Assembly: GCF_004027225.2 (NCBI RefSeq)
Contig: NC_044278.2
Span: 53,769,411 to 53,833,410 of the forward strand
DNA length: 64,000 nt
Reading direction: 5' to 3'
Source: Strigops habroptila
Taxonomy: Eukaryota > Chordata > Aves > Psittaciformes > Psittacidae
Positions 46,601 through 59,400 of this stretch are shown here, piece by piece. Below the pieces are notes generated by a model. That model saw only the letters and a program-made list of their open reading frames with translations. It was not told the DNA's origin and searched no databases. Every line of letters begins with the position of its first letter. Positions within the stretch are counted from its first letter, which is position 1. A program made the position numbers and the translations under genes.

Positions 46601-48937
46601 CGCGTTACCCCACAGTGGTCCACAGAGTCCTGGCCCTCACCTTCCATTTCTGCAGCCCAGTGCCATTGTGCCTTTTTACGTTCTTCTGGGAAGAAGACAA
46701 ACATCCAAACCTCCCCTGAAATAGATTCAGTCTGCACTTTCTGTGTCAATATTAATGCCTCAATGCTCTTCTCTGGAGGAGGAGACATGCTGTAGAAACT
46801 ATCTTGTGGGTGCTTATTTCCTTTTTTGAGATCTGAGCTGAAGCTCAATTCTCTTGATGTGTAGCCATCAAAGGCAGTGAAGATGATAGATAACTCGCAG
46901 TGATGCTGGTAAATAAAAATCTTATAGACCGTTAGGTGCTGTTTTATTGCTTCATATACAAGTGTTAAATGGATTATATAGGAGCAGAAAATAAAGCTTG
47001 CAGCAATTAAACTACTAAATAACACTGAAGATCAAGATGAAATATTTTCAATTTTAACTCTTTTATATTAATTTTATTCATATTTATTTCACTTATGAAA
47101 TAAATTAATCCTAAATCATCCCTAATCTAAATCCTTTTCCACAACCACTCACACTGGTGAAACATGGTGCCATAGATTTTGGCAATCTATGCACAGACAG
47201 TTGCATTTTGCCTTATGTACAGGCAGTTGCAAATGACAGCACTTTTTTGAACACCTGCAAGACATCTGCAAGACACAGTTACTTTAGTGTTAGAACTTTT
47301 TTTGCTGTGTTAGAGCTACAAGGGTTGTACTGCTGCTGAATCACTACTGCCAATGACGACAATGACAAGAGTACTTCCCCAGTGAAGAGATAGCCAAATA
47401 CAGTATAATTTCTAAAAAGCCAGCATAGCATTCTTAGATCAGAATTACAGATCATGTAAATGGTCTTTGCAAATCAGATTTCATTTGTCTTTTTGACACT
47501 GACAGTCCAGCTGTCATTAGTAGCAAGCCCCAAGGTAAAATACTGCTCTTGCTCTGTTTTGTATACTTTTGATCCAATATATCTCAGATTAAATAACTGG
47601 GCAGAAAAAAATGGTGCTACCCTAGACTGGAAGGGTTTGGAAACCAACCTCTCTACTCATTATTAGAAATAGTACCTTCACTTCATGTTTCAGCCAGGGC
47701 GGGTGAGAAACCTGTGCTTGTTCTTTGGCTAAAAGTGTGCAGAGTTTCCATTTCTGAAGTTGCCATTATGGTTTCCACCGATTCTGAACACCCCCACAAA
47801 GAAAAAAAAAGAAAAAAAGAAAAAAAAAGAAAAAAAAGAAAAAGTAAAATAAACAACCCACCTAGTTTGGGGCTTTTCTTTGTTGTTTCTACACTCTTTT
47901 TAAAATGTTATCAAGTCTCTTTTAACTTTGCATGCTTAAAAGCAGATTGTTTCAACCACTACTTCCTTATTTCTCCTCCCTTCCTCTTAACTCTTTAATA
48001 TACAAGCTCTTAGATACTCATGTCTTTCTTGTTCGTTTACAGTCTGTGAATAAGTTGATCTATGCATCTTCCCAGCCAACTGGGAGTATGAAAGCCAAAC
48101 AAATTTTCAGATAGCTTCTCATGAGGAAGGCAAGATAAGGTTGAAGAGGTGACAACAGTTTGGAAGGATTAGGGGTTTGTCAGGCTTTTACCACCAAGAA
48201 TCTTGTAATCTTCTCATTCATCTTTCTAACACTGTTTTATTTTGACAAGCCAACATCACACATTGTATCAGAAGTGTCAGGATTGCTTGCTATCTGCCAC
48301 CACACAACACTAAAAACGACCTGTTCAACTACTACTTTTCCCAAACCCTGTCCTTCACAGTGATGCATCCACATACCCACTGATATGAGTTAGTTATACC
48401 AGCAGTGACAGGATGTCTCAAGAGACAGCTGATGTCTTGTGCTGGGGCAAGGAGACGTTTGTAAACTACTCCATGTATGTCCCATAAGCATTAGTCTCCA
48501 CTCTGAGGCCAACCTGCCCCATGTTTTAACTCCATGAGCCCAGCTTTCATTTTTACTGAATCCTTTTCTCTGGCCATAAAGTGGGGAAAACAGCTTCCTA
48601 GGTATCGCCCTGTGTAGTTGCCCCTCTTAGCAGGTAAATGTAGTCAGTGTAAGGATAGGATATCTGTTCTCAAGGAGTTTGTCAGTCATTTGAGAACCAG
48701 AAAATCCTATTTTACCTTGCAGTTTGTGGAGATATTTTTACTTTAGGATATTATTTCATTATTATAGTTTGGACAGAAAAAGCCACTACCTGTAAAGAAA
48801 GAATTTTCTATTTTGATAATTGATTTGGGAAGTTTTATTATTTGGGTATCATAATTTAAGGTACAAGGTAGTGCTCAATTTAAAAACAAAAATATCTGAA
48901 CACAGTTTTGACAAATATAGTCCCTTGAATATAGCTT
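43631..48937. other. Non-coding stretch, no gene recognised
   Basis: The stretch includes a 183-codon minus-strand frame at 46474-47025 that overlaps an 82-codon plus-strand frame. Neither resembles a known protein. An A-rich (GAAAAAAA)n tract lies at 47801-47846. The remainder is AT-rich and featureless to my reading. Confidence 0.5.
47801..47846 (+). repeat. (GA7-9)n A-rich simple repeat
   Basis: Four to five units of G followed by seven to nine A cover about 46 bases. Confidence 0.93.
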
Positions 48938-48989
48938 TGTTAGCTGAGAGAAGAACACATAACCACTCTAAGGAGGTTATATGTGGTGC

Positions 48990-48995
48990 TTTATT
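48990..48995 (-). terminator. LTR polyadenylation signal AATAAA
   Basis: AATAAA on the minus strand lies about 140 bases downstream of the LTR TATA box and about 50 bases from the LTR 3' end, as expected for an R region boundary. Confidence 0.6.
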
Positions 48996-49132
48996 TCGAG
49001 GCCCCGGGAACCAGGGGTACGCACCCAAATCTGGTTCCAAAGACCGTCACAACGCGCCCACAATTTATCCTACTGAGATTTCACAATCTAATGTATATTC
49101 AACAGGTTACATCCTCCTCTCATACATATGTG

Positions 49133-49138
49133 TTTATA
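49133..49138 (-). promoter_or_regulatory. LTR TATA box
   Basis: TATAAA on the minus strand, inside ATTTATAAACACA, is the only good TATA in the LTR at a distance fitting a U3/R boundary. Confidence 0.5.
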
Positions 49139-49209
49139 AATTGCATCATCTCCTGATTACATCATCAGTTGTTTCTGCGCTTGCGCAGCCCCCTTCTGGT
49201 GGTCGTCAG

Positions 49210-49253
49210 GATGAAGTAAGTAGTCTTCCTCAGATGAAGTAAGACGTCTTCCT
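49210..49253. repeat. Direct repeat in the LTR U3 region
   Basis: GATGAAGTAAGTAGTCTTCCT (49210-49230) and its copy (49233-49253) match at 19 of 21 bases with a 23-bp period. Retroviral U3 enhancers are often duplicated in this way. Confidence 0.85.
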
Positions 49254-49610
49254 TGCTATGTCCTTTTTACCTTTTAGAGTCCTGGATAAATCCTAACGAT
49301 TGTGCTTGCGCCAGTATTCTTCTCTCTCTCCTTGACTGGTTCTTAGTATACAACTCTGTTTCTTATCATAATTAAAAGTTCTACTTGGATAATCTTTAGA
49401 GTACTGTTTCTACCAACCCATCACCTTATAAGGATATCATTTGAATAGTCTCATACATCTATGTCCACATCCTAGTTACCAGACTTCTCTGACTTAGTAA
49501 CAAACTTAACAAAACACAAATCAACCAAAACAATAAGTCTAAATACTCTATATACATATTGATTGAAACCTGATTAAACTTCTGTTAATCAAACGTTATG
49601 ATTTCTAACA

Positions 49611-52600
49611 GCTTCAACTGAATACTCAAAAAGATAGCACAAAACCTCACTCATTCAAGAGCTTTCTGTCAACTTTTGAATGATTTCATCAAGCTTACTG
49701 CATTGTTTTAAGAAGTCATTGAAAGGTTTGCAGAGATTATAGCGTAAGGGATCTTGATGCCTTGTCTGGGTAAAACGTAGTTATAAACCATGAGAACAAG
49801 TCCACTGATACCAAGAAATTAATGTTAATTAATTGGACGAATACTTTCTATAAAACTGGATACAGAACATATCTAACTTCTTCAGGCATTCTAGAAAAGA
49901 ATGCAAAATCTAAGTGGGTAGTGTATTACAGCAAGTTTTCATCTTGGAGTAAGCATGCAAGTATGGTTTTTCAGACGGCTTTGTCAGTTAAATAAAATGC
50001 CTACAATTTCAAAAGCTGCTTGTTGTCCTTGTAACAGTTGGAGCATTTACAAAGTGAGATGCTATTATTTCTTAAACCAGCAGCAGCAGGTGACTGAGCA
50101 GTGCAAATATATTGGTACTGTAAAAAAAAAGAAAATTAAATCAGGGTAGGAAAGTAACTTTTTAAAAGGCATTGAGCAAGAGAAAGAGAGACCACTGGAA
50201 TTGAAGATGATCTGATCATCATCCTCAAGGATACACCTACAGTCTTGTCAACTCTTAGAAGAATCCTGCTTCTTAATCATCTACCTCTTGTTATTGCAAG
50301 GAGGCTCTTTCACAAAAAAGATACAGAGAAGTTGATAACATTTTAATCTCCTTATTGTCATGGCTTTGTGCAGGAATGATAATGAGGAAGCTTGTCGTGG
50401 GTGTTGTCCTCAGCCCAATTCATCCCAGCACTTTGGAAATGCTCTTGGAGTGCCAGAGCCATCCTTTTACACAGGCGTGTTCAATAAGGTGGATCCTTAC
50501 TCTAATCTAGGAAGTTACAGTGTTTTGGTTACCGTGCCATTGCAGAGAGGTCACTGACATACTGATTTTCTGGTCAAAAGTATTGTTGCTACCTTTTCAT
50601 TGGCAGTTTAGGCAGCAGAAGACAAGCTTGCTTTTGCTTTTGCAGAAAGGTGCCTGGAAACCAGTCAGGAATGCTACTGCTAAGGACTGATTCCTCAAAA
50701 ATATCTGGATGCCTAATTACTTTTTAGGACTTAGGCCAAAATGAGCATCTTTACTAAATATTGTTTTGCTGTAGGTGGTTAAAGAAAGAAAACAAAACAA
50801 AACAAGGCAGCAGCTACAAGGCAAACAAAGGCCAGACATTTAATAAAATGCAAATTAGGTAGTTCACTCTTTGCTTTGGTCAGATTGTGAATTTGAGCAG
50901 AGCGAGTAAGAATAAAGCAAGAATGAAGTATGATCCTATTATTCCTGAAGACTCCAAAAGTTAGTATTTCATCTATAATTAAAAAACAAATGGCAGTGGC
51001 AAGGAGTTGTCATGTGATGTGACCTAAAAATAGGAGACCAGTATAAACACATGTTCAGCCCAAACAGTAGTCTTGTGATTACCGTGACCATTTCAAAATA
51101 TTTCCTGTTGTCATTTTATAACCTTTAAAAAGAAAGGATAGGTTTTAGGTGATGAATTGCTAGGTGCTTTCTATTTCTACTAGTCTTGGTAAATAAAGGA
51201 TAGTTTTCTTTTACATTAAAGAAACAGGTAAACGGAATTAAGTAATGAGCCTCATTTTTTTGTGTAGGGTAGTTTATAACATGATGGAACAGAATGCTCA
51301 GTCTATGCAGTGCAAACACAAGTGGCTTTTATGTGTAGTTTATGGTACGTCTTAGAGGTAACATCTATAGAGATGGTGTGGGAGGTCTGAACTGAGGAAA
51401 CAGCTTTTGAAATTTGTTTTTGTGTGTGTGTATAATGTTTTTTAAAGAGTTTCAGAGAATTGAAAGAGGAACCTGCACTGAGCAGCTAGTCCTAACTTGT
51501 GCAAAACTTTCCCTATATCATGTGATAAAATGTCTTTTATCTCTGCACCCTTATCTTTGGCATCTGAGATGTTAGAGCACTATGGCTTTGCTCATGTGCA
51601 TGGCTGGCTGGCTGGTGCTAGAAGGGGGTGTGAGAATTTATTTTGCCTTTTCAGGCTGTTTTATGATAAGGTAATACACAATCCCTACTAAACGTCAATC
51701 CTGAAGAAAATCTCTTTATTTTAAAGCTTAAAGCTCTGCTTTCCTTTTCTTCTTCTCTGTACCTCTGTACGACAATGCGGCACAGCAAGAGACAGAGAAA
51801 CACACACAGAAAAAGAAAGGACACTAACTGTGCTCTCCTGGAATTTGCATTGCCTTTATGTTTTTATAAAATACTTGCTGAGATGTTAAAACAAAAAGGA
51901 CTTGGGCCTGTTTCCATCAGTTCCCTGAGTGAGTTTCAAAACACTGACTTTTTCCATCATTTGCTTTCCAAACCGCACTAACCTCCCATGGTCTGTAATG
52001 CCATGTGACTATCAGAGGCATCGGTGACTCCTCCTTACACACCTTGATGGGCCTCTCCACTGCCACCCTGATGCCACACAGGGAGGCAGGCTGGCCACGA
52101 CATGTACCTGCAGAAACCATGCCCCAGCCCCAGCTGATTTGAGCAGGGCTGGGGAGACCATAGGCTTGGCAGGTCTGTGGGAAAACCCTCAGACGGCCCT
52201 GAGCCCCTGAACTTCCCATGAGCTAGCACAAACCATGGGTGCCGAAATAGAGCTGGGAACTAAGTAGCAGCAAAGATTAAATGACCTCTTCTATTCTCAG
52301 AAGGAGAAGCAAGAAAGTAGTTGGTGCTAATCCTCCTCCAAAGTGGGGAAAGGGTGTGACTGTGTTTTCAAAAGCACCGTCCCATCTCTACTCCCTGGAA
52401 GCTGAGGGATCCTTGGGGTTTCACAAGAGAAGGTGGCTTCTGTGGGGGTTGTGATCATGTTTCAGCCACTGCCAAAGCATCAGATGCCTGCCAGTGAAGG
52501 AGCTCCCAGCAGCAATTCTCCTTCAAGATCTATGGCACTACAAGAGAGTGAAAAAGGGAACCAAAGCCTTTCGATAAGGAAGGCCTCACGAGAGCCCAGG

Positions 52601-55600
52601 TTTCAAGCTTGCTGTTTTCTATCAAGTCTCATTTCTCATCAGCTATTTCCATGTATTATGCATTTCTTTGGGGCCAGCAAATTGTATTTTTACATTAATA
52701 TGATGCTAATAGATTAATCAGCTCCAGGGGAGATTTTTGGTCACTGGAAAATGCTTTTCTGTACCATTAGCTCACATGAATGCTCCCTGGTGCAGATTTG
52801 ATTTGTGCTAGCTGACTTCTCCCCACCAGTTCCCAAGTATGGTTCAACGGCTAGGACCATTGCAAGAAGGTAGGCTGCATGCCATCGCCCTGCTGAAGAA
52901 GTCAGATAGCATGAGCAGAGGCTGTCTTTGGCCAGCCAACCTCCACAGCAGAGAACTGCCCCAAGTGCATGTGGTTTATTAGTACCAAGCAACACTAGGA
53001 GTACCAAAGGTGTTCTCTACCTTCACTCAGAGCAGCAGCTCTTCTGGAGACAGGAAAAGGTGTTTTTAAGAAGAAGAGGGATTCTTCAGTGACAATAGAA
53101 TTTCCTGTGGTATTTCTCCAAGACCTAATTCTGTACTTGTGTAGCAAAGGGCCAGAGTAGGCTACTCTCTCTGCTGGGCTTTGCCAGGATCCAGCCAGCT
53201 TGTGTCAATGGCCAAAGCAATGGCTGTGACAACCTGGTAGGTATCTTCCAGCTTTAAGGATCCAGAAAAAAAAGCAAAGAAGTGTTGTCTCCTTAGACAT
53301 ATCCACCAAATTCAGGTAGAGTCAAACCTCACACACAGACATACAATATTATTTTTTTAATTAAACAGCTGAAGTTGTAGAAATTTATCTGTGATAGGCT
53401 ACAGGCCAAAGCTCTTGGGTGTCCTGATGGGGGAACAGGACACCCAAGGTTAGTGTTCCTGCTACTGGGGAGGTTCAGGATGAGGGAGGTCTGAGTCAAA
53501 AGCTGCTCCTCTTCAATTTGTGAGGGGCTCCCCTCTGGATCTTGAGTGAGTGGTTTCCACAAGGAGTCACACTTGTGGTGCCTGAACACACACATCACAC
53601 CTTGGCACATTTGCCCAGCTTGTTTAGGGGTACTTGAAGGGTTTTGTCACTTCTGTATTGTCTGCTCTCACAGCTGTTTTTCTATTCCAAGCACACTACT
53701 GCCACATTTACCCTTCTCATTATGTGATTGATGATACAGTCCTGCACTTACAGCCTTCAGCCCATGGAAAGTCTGTCTCATTTGTTGATGTAGCTGAATT
53801 GTTTACTGCATGTGACACAAAGCTTCCTGTAATGCAACAATACTGATCCTTCAGTGACATGGCCTATTTCAGCAGGGCCATGTCAGCATATGGTATGCCC
53901 ATGCCATTTCTTACAGAAATTTTTACTTTATTTCATGAGACTTCTCAGATGCCTAAATTAGGTTAGATTCCCAGTGAAAACCAAGGCAATCTGCCTTAGC
54001 ATTTTTACACCTTTTACGTATCTGTAGAGATGCAAATGTTCGGGGTTTTTTTCTGGATATTTTATGTGATCTGCTTCATACACTTCACACGTAGAAACTG
54101 TTTGTCCAGTTCCTTCCTGGACCTTATTAATACCTTTTCCTGTTCTTTTTTCCTAAGAATACAGAGGATTTAATAACATTCCCACCCTACGTATGTGTCA
54201 TCCTGAACTATATGCTTTTCTGTGCCAGTTGGCTTTCTCTAGTCTTTAGTTTAAAAACTATAACTTTAACTTTTAGTAACAGAAGCCTTGACCTGTTTTG
54301 GTTTAAGTAAAACCATATTTTCCTGAATAGGTGCCATCTGCAAGAAACATTTCCTTTATTCTTAGTACACTTACATCATTTTCCTATGCAACGATTTTCA
54401 AGTTACACACTGAAGCAGCAGGAATGCAGTAATATTTCAGAGGACATCATTTAGAGGTCTCTACAGCTCCTAACAACACAAATTTTGCATCCAAAGAACT
54501 GTCTCCTACTGCTCTATTGTTATTAGTATCTTATCAGAGCATGATTGTACCAGTCTTTAAAACTACCTTAGAGTTCATCTATGTATTCCATGAGTTTCAC
54601 AGCCTTCACCTCCAACAGGCAGCTTTCACACAAACTGAAATACCTACAAAGCCCATAATCAGCTCCCCAGCCAAGGGCTAGAATTTCTCTGTTTTTTATC
54701 AGGTGATATTTTAATCTGTGCCACTGAAAGACCACCTGTGGGAGCTTTTTCCTCAGCTTGCTGTTCCTTTGTGAGTAAATGAGTAAATGTCCATCCTCCT
54801 CAGAAAGGCAGGGACTGTTCATCCATGGTGGGACTCCTCCTTCATGGTGTGCTTGCAAGTTTATTCAGTGTATTTCTTTTCTGCCAGATTACTTCATTTG
54901 TTTTGTTGTGTTAGTAGGTTTTAGTGGATTAGGTCAAATACATAGAGTGGCTGATGAGATACCTTTGCTTACACAGCAAGAATGTGTTTGCTTGCCTATG
55001 TGCTGGAAAACAGCAGGCCACAGATATATGTAGTAGAAGAAATTGTGACATACTGATTTTTTACAAATGGAAAGCCCAGAATTGGCTATAAGTCAGAGAT
55101 AAATGCCAAGGTCATAAAAAGAATAGTTAAGACACAAATTTTTAGTGCGCAGGTCAATAAATAACACCCTTCAAAGCACAGCATCTTCACTTTCATTATT
55201 TTTTCTCAAGATGTCAAGATACTAGTAATGATTTTCAGAGCACCAATGATCTAGGTATCTCAGGGTATTTTGCTAGCAATAGAGAGGAACTCAAGTAAAG
55301 CCAATAACAAGCTGTTGTAATATATTCTCTGTTGGTAAGAGCATAGGGTGGCTCCCACAACAAAATCAGCTATAGAACACGTTTGACTTCTGCCTGTGAT
55401 TATTTCATAGGCAACATTCATATAATAATGTATCAGTATATATCTTGACTATAATTTGGGCAGTTATATACTTCTCAATGCAGAAAGAGTATGTTAGACA
55501 AGGATAGAATCCAATTTTTGTCTTATTTATGGATTTAAGTTACCTAAGTGCAGTGAGGACTTGGGAGGAAGACCAAAGCCCGAATATGAGGGCACCTGCA

Positions 55601-56100
55601 GCTTGGTTCAGCTGAAGAGCTGAACTTGGCCCTGCTGTCTCATCTGCACTCAAGTACTTTCAGAAGAACGAAACAATAGCAGATGTGGTTTCAGGATGCT
55701 ATTTCTTTGTATTAGTGTGATAGCTCAAGTTGTCAGAAGGAAACTGAACAAGAGGTAAAGCTTTTGTTAGAAATCTTTTTCTTTTTTTCCCATTTTATAA
55801 TCTCCACTTCTGTCTGTTACAGTCATACCTCTAATTAGTATCAAACTGCCAGACTGAGGAGAAGTCAGGAAAACGTGTTAAGTGGTAAGTCAGGGAAAAA
55901 GTAATAATTATGGTGTCTTTTTCTTTTTTCTTTATGTGCATATATAACATTGCTTTTAAAACTAGGTCAAACAGTATATATGCTCCTGTAGTTAGCTGTT
56001 TCTGAGGTTCCTGCTACCTATGCACTATGCCTTTGTGTACATCTGCTCGGCACTGTTCAGGCACATGTGAATCTATACTATGCCTGTGCCAGACACAAGC
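49611..56100. other. Non-coding stretch, no gene recognised
   Basis: Apart from a tiny GGCT run near 51602-51616, I see no repeat or gene. ORFs are all about 100 codons or fewer and unrecognised. Confidence 0.55.
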
Positions 56101-56412
56101 AGTGCAGATGCAGTTATTGATGCTCAACATAATCGATGTCAACATGAATGTCATGTGGGACAGTGTAAAATATTTTGCACAAGTCCAGATAGTTGACATC
56201 AGTTGCTCTTCCTTTATCGACCAACACTGTGGTCCCACCATAGAAGGCCACCAAATTTGTCAGGCATGATTTGCCCTTAGTGAAGCCATGCTTGCTGTCA
56301 ATCAATCACCCCCTTATTTTTCATATGCTTTAGCTTAGTTTCCATGATCCTGACAGGCACAGAGGGGAGACTGACCTGTAGTTCCCCAGGTCTTCCTTTT
56401 TTACCTTTTCAA
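56101..56412 (-). pseudogene. CR1 LINE reverse transcriptase fragment, decayed
   Basis: On the minus strand this matches the middle of the CR1 ORF2 reverse transcriptase. KEDLGNYRSVSPLCLSGS corresponds to the family's EDPGNYRPVSL block. Further on, [19 protein letters not shown] and [19 protein letters not shown] correspond to the [14 protein letters not shown] and YLDLSKAFDTVPHD blocks. The first block is in a different frame from the second, and a stop (TGA) lies between them, so the copy is dead. The first catalytic Asp block falls in YLDLCKIF. Both the 5' part of ORF2 and the entire 3' end are absent. The fragment is internal, unlike the usual 3'-anchored CR1 copies. Confidence 0.88.
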
Positions 56413-59400
56413 ATGCATGGACACTGTATCAGTTCCAGCCATACAAAAGAGCTTCCAGTAGCCCATTTTTTGTATCAAAGCCTTCCAGTAAGAGGCACAG
56501 TTGACAGGAAGCAAGGCTCATTCTTTCTGCATATCTATCTCTTCTTTCCCTTTCAGGAACAGAGAATCAGATATGCAAGAAAGCTGCCAAGTGCATATCG
56601 CATGTCAATTTAGCAGACTCCCTGGTCTCATGTATTTTTCAGCCAAGACTGTTTTCTCTAGTGCTGATGTGAGAATCACTTCTAACTGATGTGTGAGCCA
56701 GGAGAACACCCAGTCTGCCAGGAGTTCACTGCCAATACATTTCATGAGACATACGGAGAGAGCAGAGCAGTTGGTCCTGTAGCTGGGCTTTCAATAAAGG
56801 CTAAATAGTATGTGCATCCTAACTGTGGCATCTTTTCTACACAAAGAATTTTATAATCATGGAAAAATTATTGTAGGTTTTGACACACAGGTGGAAGAAG
56901 ATGAGTGCAGGTAAAATCATGCATTTGGTCCTATTATGTGCCAATTCATTTTCGCTTGGAAGCTGGCCTGGTTGTTTTAAAGTGGCAGCTGAGTGGTCCA
57001 AGTGTGAAAGGGGCCAATTATGTTTTAATGGACTAGTTTAGATTTTGACAGAATCCAGGCAATTACAGGCCTCCAGGAAAACAGGATCTGAATCAACAGG
57101 ATGTTTAAAATGGGATGGACTCAGCTTCAAACACCTGCATTTACAATAGAAGTGACTACATATGAGCCTGTTACAGTCACTGGAAATCTGCCCAGTTCAG
57201 TCAGTGGCATCCACACTTTCCAACTCACCCTAAAATAAACACTTAGATTTCTACAGATGCTAAATACATACCTGTAGCAAAGACCAGGCAAGAAAGGCGC
57301 TAACCGTATCCAAATCCTGCTACCTAATGCTGCTGCTCTGGAAAAAATAGTTGCATATTCGTATAGATCTTACTTAACAAAACAAATAATAATTCAGCCT
57401 GTATTTAGAAGTCAGCAATTGTTACATATCCAACATGGGCTTTTTGGGACAGGTCTACTTATCTAGGAGGTAGTAAAGAGATTTTGTACATACTGAGACC
57501 AACCAGTGGAAGTAGTGGAAGAAGATCTATCTGAAAATGGCCTACATGCTCAGCCAAGTTCTTTGTTTCACCTCTAACAATATGGTTTACGATTTCTGGC
57601 CCCTGTACATTACATGAATGTTAGAATTACCCTACATTTTTTTCTCAAACATTTCCTAAATACCGCGCCAAATTATCCCTTTAGCTACACTTGCAAAACT
57701 TGTTTGACTGTCCTGTTTATGGACTCCATCACATGTTAAATCAATCAACAGCTACAGACCATCATATCCTTTTTTATTTTTTATCTCTAAAGGCAATCTT
57801 CAAAAATAGGTATGCAGCTCTAGCTCAATTCTTTTGTGCCTTTGTGGACTGAACAGGAGAGGAAACATTCAAAAAAGGCTTTCACAGAAAAGAGAGATGA
57901 AAAGATAGAAAGTACAGATTTTAAATAGAATATATATAGATATATGTTTGCTGTAAAATGCCAGTCAGACCATACAGATTCAATACAAGACCATCAAGTT
58001 TTCTGAAGACTGAGGGGATTCTCTGTTGGGAATCTGTCCTATTGTCTGCCACAAACACCTTGTGCCAGCATTTGAGGACAGAAGGGAAATGACTGACTAC
58101 ACTCTTTCCTCTTAATTTCACAACAGTTATGTGAGACAATTACTTGTAGTAGGAAGTAGATGCAGACCAGAAGCCATTGTCTGTCAATCCTGGATGTAGA
58201 CAATATTTGAAAGATTTAGAATTATAAAAGAAATCAGTTCATGTGTTATTTAAATTTAGACTTGATCGGGCACTTTTTGCAGTCAAAGTTCTATAAAAAC
58301 ATAAATCTTCACCATTTTCCCATAGCTCAAGGGCAAGCTACCTGCAGGAGAGCCCCTCTGGCACAGGATAACTCCACAGTACCAGGATGTCTTCCAGAGT
58401 GGTTAAAAGGAGCTTTGCAAGAGCTGGTTCTCCATGGCCATGCACCATCTGACAAAAACTGTAGTCCAATAAAGTCAAGGTTCCCTGCCAGGCATCAGCA
58501 ATATTTCAGTAACTGCTTGCATGCATGATACATGCAAGATGCAAGTCCACCAAGACGCAAGTTACCTTGTGATGTTGGGAAATAAGAACATGCACATGGG
58601 CAATAACTGCAAAGTATAAGTCCTGTAGAATGAATTCCTGAACTGTTCTGTTGAATTTTTAAAAGGTGTGCCTTAGCTTTGCTAATCCTCTTAAAAATAT
58701 CAGGTTTAAAAAAAATAAGCTTACTAGGAAAGACCAACATATATATAATATTCTAGCTATTACCCCATCAACTGGAACCTCTTTAAATCCGGTTGAGGAT
58801 GCTTACTCTGCCTGAAATTTAAACCAGCCTAGACAACCTATCAGTGGAGCTACACAAGTTGTGTTTCAATTGACCTAAGGTTTTGCTCACAGAATGCTGA
58901 CTATCCTGCGCACCAATAAAGAAAATTGCAAACTGCTTCATTTTGTACTGTAACTAGCACAGAATCACTCTTCAGATGCTGAGAGCTTTTTGTCAATACT
59001 AGCCCACAGCTTTACTATTTCCATAAACCTGACTGCTGCAGAAATGAGATTTTTAAAGACCACAGTGACTAGTTTCAGTCTGAACTGGGTTATTACACAG
59101 ATGATAGTGGCTGGTTTTATTCAAACCTTATCTAAATTAGGGTGAATGTTGCTAACACCAGCACAGAATCCTGACTTAGCTAATTTACAGGTAGAAAAAG
59201 TGAAGTTTCAAGTGAACTAAAATTCAACTATCAGCAAAACTCCATAGTCCAGGACAGACACAAGAAATGTGGAGGAAGTAATGTACAGTTATTTTTACTA
59301 CTTAGCTACTTCTGAAGAATGACTACAGTATTTCCTTGTGATGTTTCTTTGCCTCTCGCCTGTACATTTAGATTTCACACTCAATAAGTCTTCCTTGTTG

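Larger units (their letters stand above)
48938..49610 (-). mobile_element. Solo LTR of an endogenous retrovirus, 673 bp
   Basis: The ends are the perfect inverted pair TGTTAG and CTAACA, flanked on both sides by GCTT (48934-48937 and 49611-49614), a 4-bp target duplication. Four bases suit gammaretrovirus-like (ERV1) elements. The element reads on the minus strand: a TATAAA box at 49138-49133 and a polyadenylation signal AATAAA at 48995-48990 are in the right order. The U3 side holds a 23-bp-period direct repeat (49210-49253), an NRF1-like TGCGCTTGCGCA (49176-49187) and a CTCF-like motif. No second LTR or internal retroviral gene is present in the window, so it is a solo LTR left by recombination. 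Apparent ORFs across it are chance. Confidence 0.85.
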
